This document shows, in pieces, positions 20,227 to 28,931 of a stretch of DNA of 64,000 bases. Numbering within the stretch: the first letter of the stretch is position 1; each line of letters starts with the position of its first letter. The position numbers and the translations under genes were made by a program. The notes under the pieces were generated by a model. That model was given only the letters and a program-made list of their open reading frames with translations. It was not told where the DNA came from and ran no database searches. Source of the stretch: a bacterium (lineage in GTDB: Bacteria; Verrucomicrobiota; Kiritimatiellia; CAIKKV01; CAITUY01); NCBI GenBank assembly GCA_037128595.1, contig JBAXWB010000005.1, forward strand, positions 1 to 64,000, read 5' to 3'.

Positions 20227-22788
20227 ATGGATAAGAAAACAATCTTCAAGTGGATGTTGCTCATTGTTCTGGTGGGGATGTCGGTCGCGATGGTCTTCCC
20301 CGTCAAGGATAAGGTGCGGTTTGGTTTGGACATCAAGGGCGGAACGAGCTTCACGGTGCAGATCGACGAAGCCGCCATGTCGGATCAGATCCGCGAGGAA
20401 ATCAAGACCAAGTTGGGCGTCGAGGATTTCGCCAAGCTATCCGAAGACCAGATCGCTACCCGGGTGAAGGACCGGATGATCACGACCCTTAAGGAGGCCC
20501 AGGCGCGGGCCATTGAGGTGATCCGGAACCGTGTGGACGGTCTGGGAATTGCCGAGCCGATCATCTTCCCGGAGAAGGATAACCGGATTGTGGTGCAGCT
20601 TCCCGGCGTGGATGAGCGGAAACGCGACGAAGCCGCGCGTATGCTCAAGGAAGCCGCGTTCCTGGAATTCCGCATGGTTAACGAAAAGAGCCATGAGCTG
20701 GTCAATAAATTATTTGAAAAGGGCGTCGCCCCGGAAGGGTACAAGATCATGTCCCTCTCGGATGGCGGGGCGGCCAGGGATTATCTGGTGCGCGACCGTC
20801 AGGCGGTCCCAGATGAAAAGATGGACGCCGCCTTCCGCGCGAAGGTAGCGCTGTTCAATTCCCCGCGCCGGTGTGAGTTGCTCCTTGAAAAACAGAAGGT
20901 GGGCGGGCGTGAAGCCTTTACCCCGTATTATGTTGAAAAGACCGCCCAGTTGACGGGCGATACCCTGAAGCGCGCGTCAGTGGATACCCAGGGCGTGGGC
21001 CAATCGGTCGTCAGCCTGGAATTCAATCCTGAAGGCTCGCGTAAATTTGCGCGGGTGACCGGGGAGTATGCGCCCGGTGGGGCCAAGAACCCCGGCCCTG
21101 TGGGACGCCAGATGGCGATTGTACTGGATGGGTCCCTCTATTCCGCGCCGGTGATTAAAGAGGCCATTCATGGCGGACGTGCCGTCATCAGTGGTAGCTT
21201 TACCTTCAGTGAAGCGTTGTTCCTGACGCATATCCTCAAGGCGGGGTCACTGCCTGCGCCCGTGGAAATTGTTGAACGCCGGGTGGTGGATCCCACGTTG
21301 GGTAAGGACTCGGTCACCAGCGGGATGAATGCCGGCCTGTATGGCTGTGTTGTCATTATCATCCTGATGGCCCTCTATTACCTGGTCAACGGCTTGCTGG
21401 CCGATCTGGCGCTGATCCTGAATGTGGTGCTGTTGCCTCTGGGCATGATCGTGGTCGCCGGGATTCTGGGCATGTTCTCCAGTGATGCCCGGGCTGGCAG
21501 CGCCATTGCGCTACCGGTGCTGACGTTGCCCGGTATTGCGGGTATCGCCCTGAGTATCGGTATGGCCGTGGATACCAACGTGCTGATCTTTGAGCGTATT
21601 CGTGAGGAAATCAAGGCGGGCAAGAGCCTCAAGGCCTCCATTGACGCCGGTTTCTCCCGCGCCTTTGCGGCGGTGTTTGACTCCCATGTGGCCACCATCC
21701 TGACGGCGGTGATCATGTTTATCTTCGGGTCCGGCCCGGTCCGGGGTTATGCCATCACCCTGATTGCCGGTCTGTTGATCAATCTTTACACCGCCGTGAC
21801 GGTCACCCATATGTGCCATATGCTGATCGCGGAGCGGACCAACAAGGTCTCCCTGATGAAGATGTGCTCCATCATTCCCGAGACGAATATCGACTTTATC
21901 GGGAAGTGGAAATGGATGCTTGGCGGGACCTTCGCGGTGGTCGTGGTGTCCTGGGCCCTGATGATCGGGCATGGAATGAAGGACAAATCCAGTGTGTTCG
22001 GCGTGGACTTCACGGGCGGAACGCAGTTGACCATGAGTTTCCTGGCAAAGCCTGAGATCGACAGTGTCCGCGCGGTTCTGACCGGCGGCGGCATCAAAGA
22101 TCCCTCCCTTCAGTTCCAGAAGGGCATGGAGGCCGGGACCCGCGAGATCCTTCTGGTCAAGGTGGCCACCTTGGAAGAAGGCAAGCAGGTGGAAGCCCTG
22201 TTGTTGGCGAAGATTCCCCAGGCTGGCTTCAAGTTGATGCAGCAGGACGATGTGGGACCCCAAATCGGGCAGGAACTGAAAACGCGCGCGGCCTGGGCCA
22301 TGATTCTGGGCACGCTGGCGATGGTCATCTATATCGCCTTCCGGTTTGAGTTCGGCTTTGGACTGGGCGCCGTGGTGGCCACCATCCATGATGCCATGAT
22401 CACCCTGGGTATCTGTCATCTGCTCGGTTTCCCGATCACGATGACGCTGATTGCCGGGGTATTAACCATTATCGGTTACTCCAGTAATGATACGGTGATC
22501 ATCTTCGACCGGATCCGTGAAAATCTGCGCCTGTACCGCGGCGGCCAGACGTTCAAGGAATTGTGCAATCACAGTATCAACCAGACCCTCTCCCGGACGT
22601 TGCTGACCAGTTCCTTCACCCTGGTGTCGGTGCTGTTCCTGCTCATCATGGGCGGTGGCGCGTTGAAGGACTTCTCGGTGGCCATGCTGGTGGGTATGAT
22701 CACGGGCACCTATTCAAGTATCTACATTGCCACCCCCGTTACCCTGGCGTGGTACCGTTGGAAGGCGCCGGATCTCGGCCAGAAATAA
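20227..22788 (+). CDS. secDF: Fused protein translocase subunit SecDF
   Basis: An 853-residue natural fusion of SecD and SecF, which use the proton gradient to pull proteins from the Sec channel. SecD part: first helix at 6-24, D1 motif GLDIKGGTSFTVQID, a periplasmic P1 domain, then helices from about residue 370 with VLLPLGMIVVAGILG and SIGMAVDTNVLIFERIREE. SecF part from about 550: GVDFTGGTQLT, then the second helix bundle with YSSNDTVIIFDRIREN. No break is present. Confidence 0.96.
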   Translation: MDKKTIFKWMLLIVLVGMSVAMVFPVKDKVRFGLDIKGGTSFTVQIDEAAMSDQIREEIKTKLGVEDFAKLSEDQIATRVKDRMITTLKEAQARAIEVIRNRVDGLGIAEPIIFPEKDNRIVVQLPGVDERKRDEAARMLKEAAFLEFRMVNEKSHELVNKLFEKGVAPEGYKIMSLSDGGAARDYLVRDRQAVPDEKMDAAFRAKVALFNSPRRCELLLEKQKVGGREAFTPYYVEKTAQLTGDTLKRASVDTQGVGQSVVSLEFNPEGSRKFARVTGEYAPGGAKNPGPVGRQMAIVLDGSLYSAPVIKEAIHGGRAVISGSFTFSEALFLTHILKAGSLPAPVEIVERRVVDPTLGKDSVTSGMNAGLYGCVVIIILMALYYLVNGLLADLALILNVVLLPLGMIVVAGILGMFSSDARAGSAIALPVLTLPGIAGIALSIGMAVDTNVLIFERIREEIKAGKSLKASIDAGFSRAFAAVFDSHVATILTAVIMFIFGSGPVRGYAITLIAGLLINLYTAVTVTHMCHMLIAERTNKVSLMKMCSIIPETNIDFIGKWKWMLGGTFAVVVVSWALMIGHGMKDKSSVFGVDFTGGTQLTMSFLAKPEIDSVRAVLTGGGIKDPSLQFQKGMEAGTREILLVKVATLEEGKQVEALLLAKIPQAGFKLMQQDDVGPQIGQELKTRAAWAMILGTLAMVIYIAFRFEFGFGLGAVVATIHDAMITLGICHLLGFPITMTLIAGVLTIIGYSSNDTVIIFDRIRENLRLYRGGQTFKELCNHSINQTLSRTLLTSSFTLVSVLFLLIMGGGALKDFSVAMLVGMITGTYSSIYIATPVTLAWYRWKAPDLGQK

Positions 22789-22793
22789 GCTCC

Positions 22794-24512
22794 GTGAAAC
22801 AGTGGAGACTTCGAGAGACTGCAGACGGGCCAGTTCAAGAACTGGCCCGTCGTTCTTTGCTAGCCCCCCCCCTGGCCCGCGCCTTGCTCCTGCGTGGCGT
22901 ATCCACAGCCGGTGATGTCGACCGCTTCCTGAATCCCCGGCTGAGTGATGTCGTCGACCCCTTCGTCCTGCCGGCCATGGAGCCGGCCGTGGCGAGAATC
23001 TGGCAGGCCCTCAAGGCGAAGGAATCCATTGTGGTGTATGGGGATTATGATGTGGATGGCGTCACCAGCGCTGCATTGATGAGTCATGTCCTGACCCGTC
23101 TCGGGGGAAAGGTATCCCGGTTTCTTCCCAGTCGGACGGAGGAGGGCTATGGACTCAATGCCGAGACGGTGGCACGCTGCATCAGCGCCTATCACCCCGG
23201 CCTGATCATCACCACCGATTGTGGTTCAGGCGCCCATGAGGCGGCGGCTACCGCCGCGAAGGCGGGGGTGGATATCGTCGTCACTGATCACCATGAGGTG
23301 GGCGCCGGTGGTCCGGCCCAGGTGGTGGCGGTGGTGAATCCCAAACTGGGCTCAGACCCGCAGGCCCGCTGCCTGTCCGGGGTGGGGGTGGCCTTCAAGG
23401 TCTGTCATGCCTTGCTGAAAGCCGGGCGCGATCAGAAGAAGAAAGAGGCCTTCGCGGTGGACTTGCGCGAGGTCCTGGATTTGGTGGCCTTAGGCACCGT
23501 TTCCGATATGGTTCCCATGATTCATGAAAACCGGATCCTGGTGCGGCATGGGTTGACCCAGCTGAACCGGCGCGAGCGGCTTGGATTGCGCGTGCTCTCC
23601 GAGGTGGCCGGGGCAACAGGGGAGTTGGGGACCTATCATGTAGGCTTTGTGCTCGGGCCCCGGATGAATGCGGCCGGGCGGATGGGTAAGGCGGACGAGG
23701 CCTTGGAACTGCTGCTCACAGAAGACCCTGACAAGGCGCTGGAACTGGCCCGCTTCCTGGATTCGGCCAATCAGGACCGCAAACAGGTTGAGAGCGACAT
23801 CATGGAGGAAGCCGTCCGCCGGATTGACACCTATTTCGACCCGGCGACGCATTTTGGCATTGTGGTGGGAGACGTCGGCTGGCATGTCGGGGTGGTGGGC
23901 ATTGTTGCCTCGCGACTGGTGAGTAAATATGGCCGGCCCGCGATTGTAGTGGGGTTTGACGAACATGGTCTGGGCCGGGGTTCCTGCCGGAGTATTGAAG
24001 GCTTTGATTTGCTAGGGGGCCTTACGCTGTGCTCCCAGTACCTGAGCCGGCATGGCGGCCACGAGATGGCCGCCGGTCTTGAAGTCCAGCAGAGTGTGTT
24101 TGAGCCGTTTCAAAAGGCCTTCCATGCCGTTTGTGAGGCAGGCTTGAAAGGGCGAGACCTTCGCCGCACTCTGGAGTTGGATAGTTGGGTGTCCATGGCC
24201 GAGGTGCTTGATCCAGCCTTTATGGATGTCACTACCCGCATGGGCCCCTTTGGTGAAATCAATCGCGAACCCGTGTGGGGCCTGAACAACGTTCAACTGG
24301 TCGGGGCCCCCAAAGTGCTGAAGGGCGCCCACCTCAAACTGCGTGTGGGACTGGGAAGCGACGTGTGCGACGTGATCGGGTTCAAGATGGCCGACCGGTT
24401 GAGTGAATTGCAGGAAGGGCCCTTGGATCTGGCGTTTAATTTGCGTACCAATACCTATATGAACCGGACCACCCCGCAGTTGAACCTGCTGGATCTCAGG
24501 AGCGGCACATGA
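22794..24512 (+). CDS. recJ: Single-stranded-DNA-specific exonuclease RecJ
   Basis: 5'-3' ssDNA exonuclease of recombination and mismatch repair, 572 residues. The GTG at 22794 gives VKQWRLRETADG, matching the usual RecJ N-terminus; the secDF stop is only 5 bases upstream. DHH domain motifs: VVYGDYDVDG, TDCGSG, VTDHHEVG and GPRMNAAGRMGKA; the DHHA1 motif is RHGGHEMAAGLEV; the C-terminal OB-like domain ends with LNLLDLR. A perfect 13-bp hairpin lies within codons 11-20. phzF overlaps its stop. Confidence 0.94.
   Translation: MKQWRLRETADGPVQELARRSLLAPPLARALLLRGVSTAGDVDRFLNPRLSDVVDPFVLPAMEPAVARIWQALKAKESIVVYGDYDVDGVTSAALMSHVLTRLGGKVSRFLPSRTEEGYGLNAETVARCISAYHPGLIITTDCGSGAHEAAATAAKAGVDIVVTDHHEVGAGGPAQVVAVVNPKLGSDPQARCLSGVGVAFKVCHALLKAGRDQKKKEAFAVDLREVLDLVALGTVSDMVPMIHENRILVRHGLTQLNRRERLGLRVLSEVAGATGELGTYHVGFVLGPRMNAAGRMGKADEALELLLTEDPDKALELARFLDSANQDRKQVESDIMEEAVRRIDTYFDPATHFGIVVGDVGWHVGVVGIVASRLVSKYGRPAIVVGFDEHGLGRGSCRSIEGFDLLGGLTLCSQYLSRHGGHEMAAGLEVQQSVFEPFQKAFHAVCEAGLKGRDLRRTLELDSWVSMAEVLDPAFMDVTTRMGPFGEINREPVWGLNNVQLVGAPKVLKGAHLKLRVGLGSDVCDVIGFKMADRLSELQEGPLDLAFNLRTNTYMNRTTPQLNLLDLRSGT
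22824..22851 (+). promoter_or_regulatory. Perfect 13-bp hairpin in the recJ 5' coding region
   Basis: GACGGGCCAGTTC (22824-22836) is perfectly inverted as GAACTGGCCCGTC (22839-22851), with GTTCTTTG just after. It starts 30 bases into recJ, 36 bases past the secDF stop. It looks like an intrinsic terminator with a weak U-tract, and may attenuate transcription from secDF into recJ or hinder early elongation. Confidence 0.6.
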
Positions 24513-25297
24513 AAATACCTTACTATCAATTGGATGCCTTTGCGGAAGAGCGATTCAAGGGCAATCCGGCGGGCGTTTGTTTTTTACCGCGGACCTGGCT
24601 GCCTGACGGGGTCATGCAGAAAATAGCGGCGGAGAACGGCGTCTCTGAAACGGCCTTTGTCCTCCGTGAGGGCGAGGGGTATGGATTGCGCTGGTTTTCG
24701 CCGACCATGGAGGTGGATTTATGTGGCCATGCCACCCTGGCAACGGCCCATGCGATTTTCTTTGAGACGGGGCTGGATGCGGAAAGCATCACCTTCACGA
24801 CGCGGAGTGGCGACGTGAGCGTGGCGCGGGTTGAGGACATGCTGGTCCTGGATTTTCCGGCCAGACCGCCGGTGCGTTGTGAGCCTCCGTCCGGAGTGGA
24901 GTTTGGGCTGGGCACCATGCCGCAGGAAATTTGGCGGGCAAGGGATTATCTGGTGGTATTTGAGACGGAGGCGGATGTGACGTCGCTACAGCCGGATTTT
25001 GAAAAACTGCGCGAGTGGGATGGACTGGGCGTGATTGCCACCGCCCCGGGCGATGCCGTGGACTTTGTTTCCCGCTTCTTTGCGCCCAAGGCCGGCCTTA
25101 ATGAGGATCCCGTCACCGGGTCCGCTCACGCTACGCTGATTCCCTATTGGGCCCGGCGGCTTAAAAAGAAGGAGCTCCATGCCCTGCAGATTTCCGCCCG
25201 TGGCGGTGAATTGTTCTGTCAGGACGAGGGTGACCGGGTGAAGATCGGCGGCTATGCCGTCACCTATCTTCGGGGCGAACTGGATATCATCCTGTAG
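24509..25297 (+). CDS. PhzF family isomerase
   Basis: A 262-residue PhzF-family protein, a diaminopimelate-epimerase-like fold whose members isomerise small metabolites, as in phenazine synthesis; most have no known substrate. Family motifs are FKGNPAGV, the catalytic Glu47 in GVSETAF, DLCGHATLA and NEDPVTGSAH. The ATG overlaps the recJ stop (ATGA). No phenazine genes are nearby, so a phenazine role is unlikely. Confidence 0.9.
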   Translation: MKIPYYQLDAFAEERFKGNPAGVCFLPRTWLPDGVMQKIAAENGVSETAFVLREGEGYGLRWFSPTMEVDLCGHATLATAHAIFFETGLDAESITFTTRSGDVSVARVEDMLVLDFPARPPVRCEPPSGVEFGLGTMPQEIWRARDYLVVFETEADVTSLQPDFEKLREWDGLGVIATAPGDAVDFVSRFFAPKAGLNEDPVTGSAHATLIPYWARRLKKKELHALQISARGGELFCQDEGDRVKIGGYAVTYLRGELDIIL

Positions 25298-25333
25298 GTC
25301 ATGAGTCCCGGGCACCTCGCGCCCCCCACTTTT

Positions 25334-25349
25334 GTTAAACCTGTTTAAC
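25334..25349. promoter_or_regulatory. Operator-like palindrome before the SGNH hydrolase gene
   Basis: GTTAAAC (25334-25340) is inverted as GTTTAAC (25343-25349) with a 2-base spacer, 39 bases upstream of the ATG. Size and place suit a repressor site, but no regulator is identified. Confidence 0.4.
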
Positions 25350-25388
25350 GGGATGCATTAGCGGCTGGGCCTTGATAGATTCTTCTTT

Positions 25389-27185
25389 ATGAGCAGTGAG
25401 AAGGAATTGTTGATCGATGTGGCCCTGCCCGGGGAATGGGCGGTTTACGGGCCTGTTCCCAGTACCGTTCAGCCACATCCGGATTCGGATATCCCGGCTG
25501 CGCAAGCCATGCCGGCCGCGCTCACGCTGGGCAACCAGTCCTACTCCTGCCTCAAGGTGAAGCCCGAAAACGGGGTGGTCAATCTGATGTCCCTCTTTTC
25601 GCGCGGCGGGCTGAAGAATGCAATCCGTACCGGCGACTGGGCTTATTTGACCGGGGAGATCCACTGCGCGACGGCCGGGACGGTGCTGATCGGAGCCGGG
25701 GCCGATTGGTGGATGCAGTGGGTGATTGACGGGAAACCGGTGTATGACACGCTGGCGTTGGGCAACCAGACCGGGGATTACTCGGTTTTCAATCATGTCT
25801 TCAAGGTCAATCTGGAAAAGGGATCCCATACCGTCTGTGTGCTGGTCAAGAGCGGAAGCGCCGGCTGGACCTTGGTGGCGGGGAGCAGCCCGAAGGATCG
25901 GAAGCGGTTTATGGAAGTGGAGAAAGCACAACGGGGAATGGCCCGGGATGCGAAGGAGCTGGAGGCGGTGATCCAGTCGACGGCGAAAACAAACAGCCAC
26001 ATGAAACTGGTGATCTTCGGTTCATCGGTGGCGTCCGGGGCGGGCGCGGTAGATAATCATGGCTGGGCCTACCGCTTGAAAGAGGTGCTGGAAAAACGGA
26101 ATTGGACGGTCGTGAACAAGTCGGTGGGCGGGGACAGCACGACCAAACTTCTGGCGCGTTTCAACCGCGATCTGCTGCCGGAAAAACCGGATGTGGTGAT
26201 CATCGGACTATCCCTGGCCAATGAGGGACTGGTGACCTCCCCGGCGGAGACCTTCGACCGGTACAGCCGGAACATGAGGAAGCTTATTCAGTTGTGCCGG
26301 AAGCATGGGATTGTCCCGGTGATCAGCAATGGTTACCCCAATAATGCCTACACCCGGAGTCATTATGAGATCATCCGGAAATTTAATGCTGAGTTGAACT
26401 GCTGGCCGGTGGCCAGTATCAATTTCATGGGAGCGGTGGATGAGGGCCATGGCCATTGGCCGGACGGGTGTTGGACCGATGGGGCCCATCCTAATGAGTG
26501 CGGCCATGCTGAAATGTATTATTCCATAGCCCCTTCGTTGTTTGACATGCTTATCGATCCCTGTGACCAGCTGCCCGCCCCCAGTTCATCCTGGCTGGCC
26601 TACCGGCCTGATCCCGCGGTTAACTCCGCTCCCCTGACGCATCACGTCATCGATCCCATCCATTCCTTCTCCCTGGCCTTTACCGTCATGTTCCCCGGGC
26701 CCGTCTCCGGGCGTTCGGTATTGGCGGGCGTCGATGGCAATAGTCTCTGTGTCAGCAAGGAGGGGCGGATGACCTATGAAGCCGAGGGTGGCGGGGTGAT
26801 TCAGGCGGGGGAACGGATTCAGGCGGAGCGGCCCTACCATCTGGCCGTGACGCACAGCTATATCAACCGGCAGACCCGTCTCTGGGTGGATGGGGTGCTG
26901 GCCGGAACCTTGAGCCAGCAAATCGCCCCGCGGGAGTTAACCTTGGCGGGAAGCTCCACCTGTGCGGGGGGGGAGGCCTGGTACCGGAATGTGATGCTCT
27001 ACCGGGGCTGTTTGGACGGCGAACAAGTGATGTCGCTTGCCCAGGGGCAGATTCTGCGTTCAAGCCTGGAACTGTATGCGCCCCTGGCCGATCGCCCGCT
27101 CGTGAAGCACCTGCCCGTGTTTAACGCGGCCCCGACGGGGGCAAAGCTTGAACTGCAAGGGGATCAATGCAGGTCCTGGCCGTGA
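25389..27185 (+). CDS. SGNH/GDSL-like hydrolase with N-terminal and LamG-like beta-domains
   Basis: A 598-residue three-part protein. Residues 1-170 form a beta-rich domain (GADWWMQWVIDGKPVYD) like those binding carbohydrate. The SGNH esterase core is at about 205-395: block I GSSVASG (Ser213), GGDST (247-251), SLANEG, and the Asp363/His366 pair in TDGAHPN. Residues 420-590 look LamG/concanavalin-like (ARL-type WVDGVLAGTLSQQ). Homologues deacetylate glycans such as xylan or pectin; this is inferred. No signal peptide is seen, so an intracellular place is suggested. Confidence 0.8.
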   Translation: MSSEKELLIDVALPGEWAVYGPVPSTVQPHPDSDIPAAQAMPAALTLGNQSYSCLKVKPENGVVNLMSLFSRGGLKNAIRTGDWAYLTGEIHCATAGTVLIGAGADWWMQWVIDGKPVYDTLALGNQTGDYSVFNHVFKVNLEKGSHTVCVLVKSGSAGWTLVAGSSPKDRKRFMEVEKAQRGMARDAKELEAVIQSTAKTNSHMKLVIFGSSVASGAGAVDNHGWAYRLKEVLEKRNWTVVNKSVGGDSTTKLLARFNRDLLPEKPDVVIIGLSLANEGLVTSPAETFDRYSRNMRKLIQLCRKHGIVPVISNGYPNNAYTRSHYEIIRKFNAELNCWPVASINFMGAVDEGHGHWPDGCWTDGAHPNECGHAEMYYSIAPSLFDMLIDPCDQLPAPSSSWLAYRPDPAVNSAPLTHHVIDPIHSFSLAFTVMFPGPVSGRSVLAGVDGNSLCVSKEGRMTYEAEGGGVIQAGERIQAERPYHLAVTHSYINRQTRLWVDGVLAGTLSQQIAPRELTLAGSSTCAGGEAWYRNVMLYRGCLDGEQVMSLAQGQILRSSLELYAPLADRPLVKHLPVFNAAPTGAKLELQGDQCRSWP

Positions 27186-27239
27186 CAGCCTGAGTATTTT
27201 CATTTCAGGGTTCCCTTTCAATTTTGACAATCAATTGAG

Positions 27240-27360
27240 CTCAGCAGGGGTTTTCGTAATCGTAATCCGATTCCTGATTAACACTGTAGAGGTGTCGGGA
27301 GCGTTAAAGCAAGACCAGGATTACGATTACGATTATGTAGTGTTGTCGTCCCCTGCGGAG
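27240..27360. mobile_element. MITE-like nested palindrome
   Basis: Outer arms CTCAGCAGGGG (27240-27250) and CCCCTGCGGAG (27350-27360) match inverted at 10 of 11 bases. Inner arms TCGTAATCGTAATCC (27254-27268) and GGATTACGATTACGA (27318-27332) are a perfect 15-bp inverted pair around a 49-base centre. There is no coding potential. The 121-bp size and nested inverted ends fit a non-autonomous element; a target-site duplication is not evident. The rest of the 287-base gap (27186-27472) shows no gene. Confidence 0.5.
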
Positions 27361-27472
27361 TTGATATGTGTCATTCTATGCCTGTCTCATACGAATGAGG
27401 TTGACGTAATGACAGGGATATGATGTACTGTGCGGTGTCATGAACTCAGGAACCACACAGAAGGAGACAACT

Positions 27473-28738
27473 ATGAAGACCGGAACGTCGACCATGTTGA
27501 ATAGTGCCCTTGCGAATTTTGACCGGGCCAGCGGCTTGCTGGGAGATGAGTATCCCTCAGACCTGTTGGAGAAACTGCGCCATCCCAAAGAACGCACCGA
27601 GTTACGGCTTTCACCCCAGTTCAGCGATGGGAAGATCCATACGATCAATGCCTTCATCGTCCATCACAGTGATGCGATTGGGCCGTGCAAGGGGGGGATC
27701 CGCATGTCGCCTTCGGTGACGTTGGACGATGTCACTGCGCTGGCCATGGAGATGACGTGGAAGTGTGCCCTGATCGGGGTGCCGTTTGGCGGCGGAAAGA
27801 GCGGGATTGTGGCTGACCCGCTGGCGTTATCCGCCGACGACAAGCAGACATTGATCCGGAGTTTTACGCGCAACGCGCGCCGGAACATCCATCCGCTGGT
27901 CTATGTGCCTGCGCCGGACATGGGGACGAATGAGCGGGATATGGGGTATATCAAGGACACCATCAGTTATTCACAGGGGAATGCCACCACCCAGGGCTCC
28001 TATGTCACCGGCAAGCCGGTTATCCTGGGGGGGATTCCCGGGCGACGTGAAGCGACCGGGCGCGGGGTGGTGCTGTCGACCATGGAGGCGCTGAATACCC
28101 TGGGCGGGTCGATCAAAGGGGCCCGGGTGATCATTCAGGGCTTCGGGAATGTCGGGGCCGGTGCGGCCGAGACCTTTGCGGAGATGGGGGCGAAGGTGGT
28201 AGGGGTTTCGGACGTGGACGAGGCGATCTATGCAGAGAAGGGGCTGGATGTCCCCGCGCTGCTGGCACATGTTCGCAAGACAGGGTCCTTGCGTGGGGCC
28301 GGGCAGGGCCGGGTTGTTGGACACGACGCGCTCCTGGAGATGCCCTGCGAGGTGTTGGCCCCCTGTGCCACTGCCAACCAGATTAACGCCAAAAATGCGG
28401 AACGCATTCAGGCAAAGATCATTGCCGAGGGGGCGAACGGGCCGACCAGTCCCGAGGCCGATGCCATCCTGACCCAGCGCGGCATTTATGTGATCCCGGA
28501 CATTCTCTGTAATGCAGGCGGGGTGTTTGTGTCGTATCTGGAATACACGCAGGAAACCCAGCAGGAGCAGATGACACGGGAAGATGTGCTGGCGCGTTTG
28601 GATAAGCGCATGAAGGACAAATTCAAGCTGGTCCATGAAACGGCCGTCAGCCGGAAGTTGCCTACCCGTGAGGCGGCCATGTATCTGGCCTTGAAAAATG
28701 TCTGTGCGGCGCATATCGCACGGGGCGCCTTGCCGTAA
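27473..28738 (+). CDS. Glutamate dehydrogenase (Glu/Leu/Phe/Val dehydrogenase family)
   Basis: A 421-residue amino-acid dehydrogenase linking 2-oxoglutarate, ammonia and glutamate. Substrate and catalytic lysines are in GPCKGGIR (Lys73), MTWKCA (Lys97) and FGGGKSGI (Lys109), followed by APDMGTNERD; the nucleotide motif is GFGNVGAGAAE. The length fits the shorter, NAD-type or dual-cofactor hexameric enzymes rather than the 450-residue NADP form; cofactor use is not settled. AGAAGGAG ahead of the ATG supports this start. Confidence 0.92.
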   Translation: MKTGTSTMLNSALANFDRASGLLGDEYPSDLLEKLRHPKERTELRLSPQFSDGKIHTINAFIVHHSDAIGPCKGGIRMSPSVTLDDVTALAMEMTWKCALIGVPFGGGKSGIVADPLALSADDKQTLIRSFTRNARRNIHPLVYVPAPDMGTNERDMGYIKDTISYSQGNATTQGSYVTGKPVILGGIPGRREATGRGVVLSTMEALNTLGGSIKGARVIIQGFGNVGAGAAETFAEMGAKVVGVSDVDEAIYAEKGLDVPALLAHVRKTGSLRGAGQGRVVGHDALLEMPCEVLAPCATANQINAKNAERIQAKIIAEGANGPTSPEADAILTQRGIYVIPDILCNAGGVFVSYLEYTQETQQEQMTREDVLARLDKRMKDKFKLVHETAVSRKLPTREAAMYLALKNVCAAHIARGALP

Positions 28739-28739
28739 G

Positions 28740-28800
28740 GACGTTCAGAGGTGCGGCTACGTAGCCGCGCCTGATAAGGCGTGGCTCTTCCCGGAACGTC
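28740..28800. repeat. Structured palindromic element downstream of glutamate dehydrogenase
   Basis: GACGTTC (28740-28746) and GAACGTC (28794-28800) pair outside; inside, GGTGCGGCTAC (28750-28760) pairs with GTAGCCGCGCC (28761-28771). It is placed 2 bases after the gdh stop and may end that transcript, though no U-tract follows. Confidence 0.5.
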
Positions 28801-28859
28801 AGTAACTCCCATTTCCATCGTCTGGCTCTAATGGATACGTAAAAGGTATCATTTGAGTA

Positions 28860-28890
28860 TTGACGAAGGCCCCTGTGTTAGTGGTATATT
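28860..28890 (+). promoter_or_regulatory. Possible sigma-70 promoter of nifUS
   Basis: TTGACG (28860-28865) and TATATT (28885-28890) are separated by 19 bases, somewhat long, and lie 42 bases upstream of the nifU start. A clear IscR-type site is not recognised. Confidence 0.35.
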
Positions 28891-28931
28891 CCTTTATCGA
28901 ATGGGGCCAGGCCCGAAAGGAGTTAATAACG

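Noticed and set aside
21511-22419. Minus-strand open frame of 302 codons
   Set aside because: Antisense to secDF; His/Gly/Gln-rich without motifs.
27240-27360. CRISPR-like repeat of TCGTAATC units
   Set aside because: Only two inverted copies with no regular spacers.
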